DNA from: Thermothelomyces thermophilus ATCC 42464
Lineage: Eukaryota > Ascomycota > Sordariomycetes > Sordariales > Chaetomiaceae
Reading direction: 5' to 3'
DNA length: 64,000 nucleotides
NCBI RefSeq assembly: GCF_000226095.1
Contig: NC_016477.1
Coordinates: 2,046,001-2,110,000 of the forward strand
Each line of letters starts with the position of its first letter. Within the stretch, counting starts at the first letter, position 1. The notes beneath the pieces are model-generated. The model was given only the letters and a program-made list of their open reading frames with translations. It did not search any database and was not told the DNA's origin. Both the position numbers and the translations under genes were made by a program. Positions 45,987 to 56,998 of this stretch are shown in pieces.

Positions 45987-47408
45987 TCACCAGTCCTTGT
46001 CGATCTCGAAGGTCCAGTCGAACTGCAGGTGGGTTTTCTTGTCGTCGTCGACGAAGCTAGAGCTGACATCGTACCGACCACGAACGGCCCAGCCCGAGGG
46101 GGCAGTCTCCTCGGCAACTAATGAGATACGTTAGTGACAGCCGTATGGGTGTAAGTGCCGACAGGCTAGGGAGGGAATACATTTCTTGGTATAGATGGGC
46201 TGCTTCTCCGTGTTGGGAGCATAGCTGCCCTGTAATTGTGAGTCAGTTTTTGCCTCGGTTGAAAGGATGTTTGGGAGAGACTGCTCACAATCATCTCGCT
46301 GGTCTTGCCGCCCGGAATACGGATGCCCTTGCGCTTGATCACCTGCACATAGTGCAGGCCGCTAAGAATTTCGTGCTGAACTTTGAACTGCGCGCTCATG
46401 GTGAAGGTGGCACCCTCCTTGATTTTGAAGGGCTGCTTCTTGAGGTTCTCGAGGCTACCGGGAGCGGTAAGGTCGATCACAACTGGGTCGCGACCGGGCG
46501 ACTCCATAGTAAGCGACTGGATGATGCAGACGCGCGGGTCGTTGGGGTCCGAGAGATCCTTCTCGGCGAGGCCGAGAGACCTCTTGTAGCGCTGAAGAGA
46601 CTCATCGTTCTCATCTGAAGTGTCATCGTTGTCAGTCTCGCCACTCTGAGTATCGGCTTCATCCTCCGCCTCGCTCTCCTCCGGACAATCGTGAGGATAA
46701 GGAGAACGGCATCGCACGGGACGAGGTGCCATGGCATTCTCGCGAAAGGCCCGGAACTCAACACCCTGAAAATCAGGCTCGCGGAAGCTGACTTTGCGGC
46801 CAGAGGACATCTTGTCTCTTCACTTTGGTCAAGGACAGGTCGTTGAACGGTTGTTAAAAGGGGGGGAAGTGGGGAAAGAAAGCAAGGCGATGCGGCGTGA
46901 TGTGAATGTCGGGATCGGAAGTTAAAATGAGCGTACTCGCGGTGCGTTATCGCGGGGTTAACTTGGAGCACAAGTGTAAGGAGGACGGGAGGGTTCGATG
47001 GAGAGTCGGTCGTTTTGTGGCAGCGGGCTGAATAGGGTTCAAGGCAGCGGTTTAGGCCCTGCCCACGAGTTCAGATAGAATAGCAAGAGGGTCGGGAACA
47101 AGCACTCAAGAGTTGACATTCTCCCAACTCAGGCCAGGGAGAGAGGGGGGAGGGTAATGAGTGAGCATTGCTGGTCGGGGCAACATATCGAGAGGGACCA
47201 CACGCGTGAGCCCCTTGGACACAGGGCCTTCCGAGTTTTGAAACTTCACTGCAATTGCCCATGGAAAATAATGAAACCAGCAATGCAAGCTCAGCTTCCC
47301 GCACAACAACTTACCCATCTTATTATACTCAGCCAGACTCTGTTTAGGCTGGGAGAGCTTGTAGCCAGAGGTCGACTCTGGCATCAGGTCCTCGTCTGCG
47401 GAAGTCAT
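45987..47408 (-). CDS. rdi1: Rho GDP-dissociation inhibitor (199 aa, 4 exons)
   Basis: Exons 47408-47315, 46614-46289, 46229-46181 and 46117-45987, all with GT-AG introns and consistent phase. The product keeps Rho-family GTPases GDP-bound and cytosolic by shielding their lipid tail. The N-terminal arm GYKLSQPKQSLAEY and the immunoglobulin-like domain (DPVVIDL, FKIKEGA, LSGLHYVQV, GSYAPN, FVDDDKKTHLQFDW, ending EIDKDW) are diagnostic. Length is normal for the family. Intron 1 is 700 bp, very long for this genome, and contains an in-frame alternative start (46810). A TTG nine bases upstream of the ATG is not needed. Confidence 0.93.
46615..46810 (-). CDS. Possible alternative first exon of RhoGDI (65 codons)
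   Basis: Inside intron 1, an ATG at 46810 opens a frame that runs without a stop through the exon 2 acceptor and in phase into the RhoGDI domain. The 65 residues are non-random: MSSGRKVSF, a Pro/Arg stretch, then a strongly acidic run (EESEAEDEADTQ). Translation from here would give RhoGDI lacking the N-terminal arm that contacts the GTPase switch regions and carrying an acidic leader instead. Transcript evidence is needed to decide; a chance open frame is possible. Confidence 0.4.
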
Positions 47409-49297
47409 GATGGGCAATTGATAATAAGTTTAAGCTGCACGCCGTCGATGTTGAGTTCTTGGGGGTGATAACTGGAATATTTCGTTTGTCGGTCGCCTTG
47501 CACTGAAAGTCACAAGATTGAAAAGGGGCTTGACGGGTGTTCGCGCGATGACGGGGATGAAGCTTATTTATTTGGGCGGTGATGAGGGGTGGTGGTCGGA
47601 GGGGTTCCGCTTGGAGTGCTTGGCCAACCAGCTGCAGCCCGGCCAGACCCCGCCAAACCGTGCATTCGTCACAGATATGGAACGCCCACCATCGGCGGGG
47701 GGAAGAAAGAAGGGGGTGAGGCGAGTTCACGATTAGTCTCAGTATACAGACAACATATTAGTCTGCCAGGACCATCGGCACTAAAGCTCTCTCACTTGAG
47801 GTCCCCCAACACTGCCTGGCCCGTCTCCGGCTTCGTTGCCCTGCAAATTCATCCAGATAATGGTAGAAGCAATAGCCAGTGGCATTGATACACCCGCTCA
47901 TACATCAGACCTAGCCTATTTCAAAGAACACCCGGCTGAACATACGTAGTAGCTTAATGACATTCATTTTTTAGGCGCCTGGTAGGTAAGGGGGGCAAGC
48001 CGGACCCCTTTCGCTCAAAGAACTGACATTTTCCACATTTGCAATGGCCCGCTGTGTCCCATCATCCCATCGTCGGTGTGTGTCTGGACAGCACAGGTTG
48101 AGAAGGCCCAATCGATTCACCGCTCATTCGGCCCCGTATCACGGCCAGGCCGGCCGGGACTGCCCGGCGGCGCTGGGCCTGGCATACACGAAACGGAGCG
48201 GCGATTTTCCGACGCGACCAGGGTGGGCAACGTCTGGTCCATCGCCGACGGTCTGGGTGCTTCAACGCGGACAACCCCTTCCCAACGGCGAATATTGCGA
48301 CGCCAATGTGTAGATGATATCGCTGACAATGCAACACAGTCCTTAAGGACCGTCGCGGTCACTGTGGAAATACGCTAGATGGCAGTAGTCTGCAGTCCTT
48401 TCTCCCAAGAAGACGTGGCAATTCAATCGCTGCCCAATCAACGAATCTGGGAGGAGAATGAAGCCTTACCAGTTGTTCAGGTTTCACACCCCGCAGTTCG
48501 AGCAATCGAACGCTGAACGCGGGAACGAGGAAGGTGCCTGCACACGTGAAGTAAACGTACCGCGTAGTGTATCCGCACACCTCAGCAACGGATTACATGC
48601 CGAGTCTCGCTTTACCACCTTGAGAATGGGAGCAGCCGCCTCCCCATTGCGGACACTCTTTTGAGCATGGGCAGGGCTGCACGAACACAATTCGCTGCCC
48701 GGGGCATGATCTCCCGCGAAGAAAGTCGGCATCCTGGTCGTTCCCCTGGTGAGCGCGCTGTTGGAACCCCAACCCTTCCGGGCATGTGGAGACAGAATCA
48801 ATCAACGCACCCAATCATAGCGCTCTTTCTCTCATCCCCGCTGGCACTTGTGGTCTGTGCCTTTCCACTCAACACGCGAGACCTCCCCCTGTGCTCCCCA
48901 CAGCTCGAGTCGCGCAGACGAGCCGGCCAGTTGGTCCTTCGCCTGGGCAACCCCCAGACTCCCTTCTCTGGTCTGTCAATTCCTAAGAACAGATTACAGA
49001 TTGCGCCCAGTCCAGGAGTCGGTCGCAGAAAGTGTCCATATCGCTGCGCCGCCACCGTACCTCCCCGCCGCCGACTCTGCATCATACGCATCATCTGCAT
49101 ACCCCTCCTGACATCATTCTGTTCATCTTCCAGTTTTCTCGCTAACGCTTATCCCCGCGACAACGGCGCTACCTGACGGCCCCTGCGGCTCCGCGCAAAT
49201 ATTTCCCGGTCGCCCGCCGCGCTCACGAACGCGCACAAGTCGCCCGAGTCGCGCGATTAATTCGTCTTCTTTTTCTGGAAAAGGGCATCTGGATATC
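47409..49297. other. Divergent intergenic region
   Basis: About 1.9 kb between the RhoGDI start and the Bqt4-like gene start, on opposite strands. Overlapping frames (for example 48661-49176) look like chance GC-rich frames. A pyrimidine-rich leader precedes 49298. No RNA gene recognised. Confidence 0.6.
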
Positions 49298-50745
49298 ATG
49301 GCGCCAAACAGACATCTCCCCGAACGACACAATCCTCTTCTGCTTGAAGATGTGCCGCCTCGTGCGTCTATCCGTCTTCTTCCCCTTAGACCTGCCACGT
49401 AACTAACCCGTTTCCTTGCAGATAGCGAACTCGTCGCCCGTCGGCGGCTCGGGCAGACACAGCTAACGGCACGCATGGTCGCTGGGGTTCCCGCTGGAGA
49501 CATCCACCCGTCGGCGCTTGGCGCGTTCGATTACGCGCATCTGCGCGCTCCATTACCAAAAGGAATCGTGTCTGGCATCTTCAAGTCGTCGCCGCCGAGC
49601 TACTTTTTGATGCGTCGCAGCGAGGACGGATACGTGTCCGCCACCGGCATGTTCAAGGCCACATTTCCCTACGCAACGCAGGAGGAGGAAGAAGCGGAGC
49701 GCAAGTACATCAAGTCGCTCCCGTCCACGAGCCCCGAGGAGACAGCCGGGAACGTGTGGATTCCTCCTGAGCAAGCCTTGATCTTGGCCGAGGAGTACCA
49801 GATCCTGCCTTGGATCCGCGCGCTGCTCGATCCCGCCGATATCGCGACAACTACCGGCGCGGACAGCGGTCCTCCCAAAAAGATTACCGCGCCGCCCAAG
49901 TTCTTCTCCGGCCAACCCACGCTTGCCCCGCCCACGCCGAGCACCTCGCGCACCTCGCGCAGCCGCCGCTCTGCCAGCCCGGCCAAGTCGACTGCCAGCA
50001 AACGCGCGATTGCCAGCCCGCGGAAGCGCCGCGGTGCCTCATCGCAGCCGTCCGTTGTCACCGACAGCCTGCCGTCTAGCACCGGAGACTCGGTTTCGCC
50101 TACCCTTGTCAACGGGGAGACGCCGAACCAGTCGCAGCTCTCGACCGCGTCAACGTCCAAGGTGGCAAAGGTCGAGGAGGCTCCGGAAGCCGAGCTCAAG
50201 ATCGAGTCGATTGAGAAGGAGCCCGCCGTTGTGCTCGAGCCCGTGGAGGAGGGGCCCAAGGTCAAAATCCATCTGGACCAAGATGTCAAGGTAGACAAAG
50301 AGGGCGACGAGGTCAAGCACACCAAGGTCGAGCTCGAGGTTCCTCTCTTCGGCGAGCTCCCATCGCCCGAGGACGCGGCCAAGATGGTCGCTGACGCTAA
50401 GGCCATGGTGGAAGCTGCAGTCAAGGCCGACAATGAGGCCTCTGGTGCTTCGAGCAGCAAGGGGAAGCGGAAGGCTGATGACATCGCTCAAGATGAGGAC
50501 GGCGAGGGCAAGGAGGAGGGCGGCGCTGAGCCACCCAAGTCCAAGAAGGTCAAGACAGAAGCGGAGCTCCGCAAGGAGAAGATTCGCAAGAGGGCCTACT
50601 TTGGCCTCACAGCCACGGTTGCCGTGGGCGCTATTGGGTAAGTGATACTCGGAGAGTCATCCATATCCATGTGCTGTGGTGCTGACCTGATGTTTACAGA
50701 GCGCTCGTCCCGATACTCACACCTTACGTTATGAACGCTCTATAG
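49298..50745 (+). CDS. bqt4: Bqt4-like APSES-fold protein with C-terminal membrane anchor (441 aa, 3 exons)
   Basis: Exons 49298-49361, 49422-50637 and 50700-50745. Intron 1 is 60 bp (GTGCGT...GCAG, with CTAAC at 49402-49406) and intron 2 is 62 bp. Residues about 60-155 form an APSES/KilA-N-like region (YFLMRRSEDGYVSATGMFK, VWIPPEQALILAEEY). A long low-complexity Ser/Thr/Lys/Glu linker follows. The last 30 residues (YFGLTATVAVGAIGALVP...) are a single hydrophobic anchor completed by the short third exon. In fission yeast Bqt4 has this layout and tethers telomeres to the inner nuclear membrane. Orthology is inferred from architecture; an ordinary APSES transcription factor would lack the tail anchor. 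Confidence 0.75.
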
Positions 50746-51876
50746 CGAAGATCTTGCGTCGTCTGAAGGCAAAAAATACGCCAGAGGACCAAGATTACTC
50801 TGTGGCATTTGCCAGGCTCACCGCCCCGCTCACTGTCAATTCAATCATGCTTTAGAGTTGTGGGAGAAGAGTACCGGACTGATGGGTGGAATGTTCCTGC
50901 GATTTTCAAACATGCGTCTTCATATTGTCACCCTTCTTTTTATTTCTGCACATACCCCCTGCAGCAATGCCGCGTTCCAACATACGGGAGGGAGAGAGCT
51001 CAGGGCCGGGCTAGGTAGCGGGACGCGAGACTCTCGTTAAGGAGAAACCCTCGGATGTGGTCGAGGCCGAAACAGCCAACCTTGGGTCATTTGCGGGCTT
51101 AAGTTTGGAAGGCGATGGAGTGTTTGGATGGAGAAGGGCGTTGAGGTGATCAGATACTCCCAGTATCCCCTTGTAATGAATGGACATGGAATCTCCCAAC
51201 TCCAAATTTCCCGCCGTAGTTGTGCGTCGGTTACATCAATTATCAGAGACAAGAAGCTAAGCTGGTTTTTTTTTGCGATTTGAATCTCGAACGTGAATTT
51301 TGCGGAAGCAAGCCTACTGGCGGTCGGCGTGTTTTGTTGCCAGGCTCCACAGGAGAACTGCTCGACCGCGCCAGCTATATTAAGTACAGTACTTCTTGTT
51401 CCTGAGGGAAGATAAGTAGCTGGGGCCAAGCCCGATTCGGCTCGTTTCCTCATTTGTTGGGCCGCCCGCAAAAAGCTTTTTCTTGTTCCAGCCGCTTTAC
51501 CCTTTTGCTTATTCTTCCTCAAAATTTCTTAAAACCTGATTCTGAGAATCACTTTCTTCTTCTTCCCTCCACGATGTACTTTAATTCTTGAAGATCTCTC
51601 CGAGGCAAGGAGAGGAGCGGGAGCTCCCGCCCTTCCCCCTCTATTCCCCATGCTCTCCGCATTGGTCTGGTGACCCGAAGATCGGGCGGACCATGCTCAA
51701 ATGAGCTGCAGTACCGCCTACGCCCGGCAATGGGCGGCTTTTGGCACTCGGCTGCCCCGCCGCTTGCCCGCGCAGCCGGATCAACAACACCGAGAGAACC
51801 CGCCCTCCTGCTGAACTCTGCATCTTCTCCCATCCCACCAACTCACCGGGCTGCGTCGCGACGAGAGAGATTCAGA
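50746..51876. other. Intergenic region
   Basis: 3' flank of the Bqt4-like gene and promoter of the dehydrogenase gene. Frames of 60-160 codons on the minus strand lack family features. Nothing else recognised. Confidence 0.6.
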
Positions 51877-53218
51877 ATGAAGCCTGCCGTGAGGTTATGG
51901 AAGCCCGTCCTCCGCGCCCAGCGCCGGGCGTTTTCGTCTTCGGCGCGCAGACTGGACAACTATGCCTTCATCGGTCTGGGGCAAATGGTAAGTCTGTTCT
52001 TGTGTGCCATTTCATCCGCGACTTCGTTTGCCCTAACCATTGTATTCTCGGATCAGGGCTACCAGATGGCGAGGAATTTGCAGGCGAAGTTGCCGCCAAG
52101 CGACACCATTCGTGTCTTCGACATCAACAAATCGGCGGCGGACAAGCTGGTGCAGGAGATGGCCGCACAACAGGCCGGCGGCGCGGCTCCGGAGGTGGCA
52201 CACAGCGCGGCAGACGCAGCAAGGGATGCGGTATGTAGTGATCCCCTCCTTTCTTGTTTGTTGTTCCTATCCATCTGGCTTTTATGATGAGTTTGTTTTC
52301 TCAATGACAGTTCTAAGTTGGGCCAGCTCGCCTGGTCTTCCTCGTGATTATTGTTATACAACAAAAGCCAATCCTCTGAGAAGCCCAAGGACCACATTCT
52401 GTCTACTTGTACGATGCACGAAGCAGAAGAGAGCTTTGAGTTGACCGAATACCTTTGAACAGGATACGCTTATCACCTGTCTCCCGGAACCGAAACACGT
52501 CAAGTCGACATATGACGCTATCATCTCGGCTTTTCAGACAGAACCGAAAAGAGACAAATCCTCGCAGTCCAAATCGCGTCTGTTTATCGATTGTTCTACC
52601 ATTGACCCTACCTCGTCACGAGAAGTCGCTAATGCCGTGTCCTCGGCCTTCCCCAACGGTGAGGGCGTCTTCGTTGACGCGCCAATGTCGGGTGGTGTTG
52701 TTGGGGCGACGGCTGGGACTTTGACCTTCATGTTGGGAGCTCCACAAAGCCTGCTCGGCCGGGTTGAACCTATCCTCCTGCGGATGGGTAAGCGTGTTTT
52801 GCATTGCGGGCCACAAGGGGCAGGGTTATCAGCCAAGCTGGCCAACAACTACCTGCTTGCGATTGAGAACATCGCAACAGCAGAGGCCATGAATTTAGGA
52901 GTTAAGTGGGGGCTCGATCCCAAGGTCCTCGCCAGCGTTATCAATGTCAGCACCGGAAGGTGCTGGCCAAGCGAGGTCAACAACCCCGTGCCAGGCGTTG
53001 TGGAAACGGCGCCGGCGGGCCGAGACTACGCAGGCGGCTTCGGTATCGGCCTGATGAGAAAAGATTTGAGGCTTGCTATCCTCGCAGCCAAGGAAGCTGG
53101 CGCAGAGCTCCCATTAGCGAGCAAGGCGTCGGAAGTTTATGAGGCAGCCGAGTCTGACGAGAAGTGTAAGGGGCGTGATTTTTCGGTGGTTTACCGTTGG
53201 CTTGGTGGAAAGGAGTGA
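51877..53218 (+). CDS. 3-hydroxyisobutyrate dehydrogenase, mitochondrial (346 aa, 3 exons)
   Basis: Exons 51877-51987, 52057-52230 and 52463-53218; introns 69 and 232 bp. It oxidises 3-hydroxyisobutyrate to methylmalonate semialdehyde with NAD+ in valine breakdown. Residues 1-25 are Arg/Ser-rich without acids, a mitochondrial presequence. The Rossmann motif GLGQMGYQMA spans residues 33-42 across the first intron. The substrate loop DAPMSGG is at 167-173. The proposed catalytic Lys is K220 in GAGLSAKLANN, and MRKDLRLA closes the C-terminal domain. Length matches the beta-hydroxyacid dehydrogenase family with a presequence. The second intron is long and could hide alternative splicing, but the frame is clean. 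Confidence 0.92.
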
Positions 53219-54276
53219 TCATCAGTTGAGCCCACTGTTGCGCCTTGTTTATCTAGGTTCACCAAACTTGAGCCAAAACACAACCGTTATCCCAGGCCTT
53301 GCGACGTTGAGTGAGTGCAAAAGCCGTTCTCCTTGGCAGGGTGGAGCTCGATTGGTCACTTCGCGGGAGTAGGGGAACCGGACCCTGGAGATACCCTCCT
53401 TCCCCTCTACCCCACGTTTCTCCAACCTTCCAAAGTTCCATGGCCTCGACCTTTCCGTTTTGCATGCAGCGGGCACACTTTCCTTCAGCACGCGGCCCCG
53501 GATTTCGGGAGACACGGGGTCTCACTTCAAGCACACTCAGATGCAGAACAATGTCTCCGAGTCCCTTGTCCAAAACGGTTCGGCCTTCGGTGAAATACAC
53601 AGTACGGAACAGGTACATATATAATCCGCATATTAATCCAGGCCAGTTCTTTGCTCACCTTCGCTGACGAATTGAGGGACAAGGTGACATTCCACCCCGC
53701 GGGGTGCCTCTATTCGGGATCGGTTACGATCCGCCCACCTTTTGACACAACCTCGACTGAACGAGACCCCAATCACCGCGCTCGTCGTGGGAGGCGGCAT
53801 GTCGCCTGGCTTGTTCAGGGATCTTGGCCCGCCAGTGCGCCGGAGAATTTTCTCGTTTCCGGGTCATGAAGGTTGGGTCGGGGCGATCGCTTAACGGTTT
53901 GCCTAACAACGTTGGGTAGTGGCATCTGGGCGGGTAGCATTCCTTCAAAAGACTTCCGGCTCAGACACCCAGACGGATATATTGGACCTTGCCCCGCGAG
54001 TATTCGAGCTGTTTTCTTTGGTCCGTTTCGCGCCTGTCCTATCGGATTTTTTTAGTCCCTAAATGCCCTGGACCTTGGATTGGTATTCTTAAGTGTTCAA
54101 TATCAAGGCAACGACGGCAGTGTTGCTTCAGGTAGCCTTCCGAGTCACCTGTCTGGCAAACCTGACCTTTGGCCCCTCGAACGCACGCTTATGCGCCCGG
54201 TCGCTCTTCTGAGGGCTCGTTACATTCCTGATTCGCACTCTTGTCTCGGATCCGTTTAGAGAGCACCAACACAACC
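53219..54276. other. Intergenic region
   Basis: About 1 kb between the dehydrogenase stop and the RTA1-family start. Frames of around 90-120 codons at 53249-53667 overlap on both strands and resemble nothing known. No RNA gene or repeat seen. Confidence 0.6.
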
Positions 54277-55773
54277 ATGGACAAAGTAGACCCGTCCATG
54301 TTTCCTTCCGACTGGGACCAGGAAGACATTGAGAATGCCATCGCCAATTACTACTATTCCTGCACCCACGTCACACCGACATGCCCCGTCAGGGCCACCA
54401 CGCTAGGGTACTATCCGAACCGAGGAATCAACATCTTTTTCACGATTGGGTATGCCGCGGCCACAGTGATGACGCTCGCGCTGGGCCTCAAGAAGAAGAC
54501 ATGGAGCTACACCGGGTTTATTGCGGCAGGCTGTGCTCTGGAGCTTGCAGGTGGGTGCAGACAGACCCCCCAACCCGTCTCCTGACTTAGAGCTTGAAAG
54601 AGGAAAGACTGTGAAAGGCCAGATCAAGTCAGGTCAGGCCAGGAAAGGAGACAGCTGCGACCACAGAGAAGGGAATATGATCCCGCAAAGGCTTGAAATT
54701 CGGTTGTTGTTGTTGTTGTTGATGCTGAAACGTAAAACGACCAGGTTATGGCGCCCGCATCCCGCTGACCGACAACCCGTGGAACAAGAACGCCTTCGAG
54801 ACCCAGATCGTCGCCATCATTCTCGCTCCAACGCTCATCTGCATATCCATCTACCTCACCCTCAAGCATATCTGCTTGGCCTTCAACCCGGCCCTGTCCC
54901 GCGTCCGGCCGCACAAGTATCCTTTCATCTTCGTCCCGTTGGACGTGTCCTGCCTCCTGGTGCAGGCCATCGGGGGCTCGCTTGCGGCGAGTGCGGCATT
55001 GAGCAATTACAAGTTGGTTCAACATGGGAACCGGTGTATCATCGCCGGGATTGTGCTTCAAGTGGTGGTGTTGAGCTTCTTCGGGGTCTCGGCTGGGGAT
55101 TACTTTGTGAGGGTAAAGAGGTGGTGAGTCTATCGGAAACAGAGTAGGGCGTTGCGGGAACTGCGTTCACTTACGCAGTGGGCAGGATCAAGTCAACCGA
55201 GGCGAGTCCCGAAGCGATTGCGCTATGGCAGGATAAGAAGCTCAGGACATTTGTGTACGCTGTCACAGCGGCGTATAGCGGTATCTTGATTCGATGCATC
55301 TACCGGTGTGTCTGCCCTAGGCTAACCCCTTAATAACGCTGAACGGACGCTAACAGCTGACCATAGCATCGCCGAGATGGCTGGCGGATGGGGAAACCCT
55401 ATCATGCAGGACGAACCGTCGTTTATTGTGCTTGAAGGATTGTGAGTCCTTAGTCGCATTTAATGTATATCGATTTTCGATCAACCAGACACACTGACTT
55501 TGGACGATCAGCATGGTTCTCATTCCATGCATTCTTCTGGCCGTTTTCGCACCTGGCTACCTGTTCCCGCAGATGGCCTCTCGCATGTCCACCCCCGGCC
55601 GAGTCCGACTGTTCAGCAAAAGAGAGAGTGAGAAGCCACCGCAGCCTAAGGTTCTGGCAGGTCAACAACAAGCTGTGAACGGGACGGAGACAGTTCTCAA
55701 TCAAGAACAGACCAAAGAGCAACCGATCTCGACATCCACGACTGTGGAACCAAAGGGCGCCGAGTCTGTTTGA
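54277..55773 (+). CDS. RTA1-family multi-pass membrane protein (369 aa, 5 exons)
   Basis: Exons 54277-54550, 54745-55123, 55186-55305, 55367-55441 and 55512-55773; introns 194, 62, 61 and 70 bp. Hydrophobic segments fit the seven-helix RTA1/RSB1 fold: INIFFTIGYAAATVMTLALG, IVAIILAPTLICISIYL, SCLLVQAIGG, CIIAGIVLQVVVLSFFG, TAAYSGILIRCIYR and MVLIPCILLAVFAPGYL. The family signature is visible in AIGGSLAAS, and in GYGARI at the first exon junction. The hydrophilic C-terminal tail of about 55 residues is Gln/Glu-rich. Members are linked to lipid-base export or drug resistance; substrate here is unknown. The acceptor at 55185 was chosen over an upstream CAG because only it keeps the frame. Confidence 0.88.
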
Positions 55774-56536
55774 AGGGTGTAATGCAGTTCTAATATTAAG
55801 CTGCATGCCTAATACTGATAATTCCTGGGTGGTGTAAACAATTCAGCGACCATGCTTGTTACGCCCTCTCTTTAAGGTTCTTTCGGTCAAGAGTATAATC
55901 CTTACCTGTGGACCAGAAGCTGGAAAGCCTGCCTTGAGGCCTAAACATGGCGCTCTCCGTTATCATTGCTTTCATAGTAGTTTCGGATCAATGAACTCAG
56001 ACAAGGTGGGCGATATCTTTGAGCGTGCCCCTTTACGGTTACAGGAAGCAACCAGAAACCAAGAGTGTGCGGCCGGCCACCGCCGAAGACACTTAATTCC
56101 GGAACCTCATAGAAGCCTCACTTTAGTCGCATACATTTGCGCGACTAATGGGACATCTAACCTTTATTACATGTTTTCTACCTTCCACGATTTGAAAACG
56201 AATGATGGCGAACAAAACCGATGAAAATTGTATAACAGTCACAACCATCACGACCACCAAGTGGTTGCCCACAAGTCACAAACGCCAACACGCATAACCA
56301 GTGGTTTGCCTGTTATCATAACAATGTATGCATCCTCCTCTTTGCTCGTACTCATTCCACATAATCGCAAGGGCTTTCTCCAATATTGAAAGTGCTAACG
56401 CGTACCTCGTCACCACAGGTTTGGCTGTCTGTCAATCACAACCTTCTTCTCTTTCTGGAAAGAGAAGAAGAACAACACGGGGGATCATCGACCCAAAAAC
56501 GAGAAGCAGAAAGAACCTGCTTACACCCCCATCACA
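55774..56536. other. Intergenic region
   Basis: 3' flank of the RTA1-family gene and leader of the next ORF. A 122-codon frame at 55856-56224 has no recognisable feature. Confidence 0.55.
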
Positions 56537-56998
56537 ATGACCAACCAGTTCGACCACCCGTCGCCCTACCCGCCCCTGCGCGGCGCGGTGCGCCCGGTCA
56601 GCTACGCCCACCAGTACTACCGGGTGTGCCCGTACGGCCGCCGCCGCCGCAGCCACGTGCCGCCACCTCGGTCGCCGCGGTCGCGGCTGCCGCCCCAGCG
56701 CGAGGGGGACGAAGAGGAGGAGAAGCCGGAGAAACCGACAGGGAACCCCTCGGAGAAGGACTACGAATTGCAGGGGGTGCACGGGCGTGACTTCCAGGCC
56801 GAGGCGGACGCGATGAAGAAAACGAAGGAGGAGGAGATGGTGGTTGAGAAGGAGGAAGAGGAGAGGAAGAGACAGGCGATGCTGGCCTGGATGTCGGCCG
56901 AGTCGGAGACGGAAGATAGTGAGAGCGAAAGCGGCGAAGGTACGAGTAAGAAAAAGAAGGGGCTTGTGACCTTCGCCGCGTGGGTGATGGAAGGCTAA
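56537..56998 (+). CDS. Hypothetical small charged protein (153 aa)
   Basis: A single open frame from an ATG in acceptable context (ATCACAATGACC). The first 55 residues are Pro/Arg/Tyr-rich. The remainder is dominated by Glu and Lys with a predicted long helix (MKKTKEEEMVVEKEEEERKR), then a Ser/Glu stretch (SETEDSESESGEG) and a hydrophobic C-terminus. No domain is recognised. Codon usage is GC-rich like its neighbours. The minus strand also has a long open frame here, so coding status rests on the start context and composition. Confidence 0.45.
   Translation: MTNQFDHPSPYPPLRGAVRPVSYAHQYYRVCPYGRRRRSHVPPPRSPRSRLPPQREGDEEEEKPEKPTGNPSEKDYELQGVHGRDFQAEADAMKKTKEEEMVVEKEEEERKRQAMLAWMSAESETEDSESESGEGTSKKKKGLVTFAAWVMEG

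Noticed and set aside
48661-49176. 171-codon plus frame before the Bqt4-like gene
   Set aside because: Composition is irregular, without domain or conserved start; it most likely covers the promoter and leader.
49669-50484. 271-codon minus frame opposite the Bqt4-like gene
   Set aside because: It is a Ser-rich antisense shadow of a GC-biased exon; the plus strand has domain and splice support.
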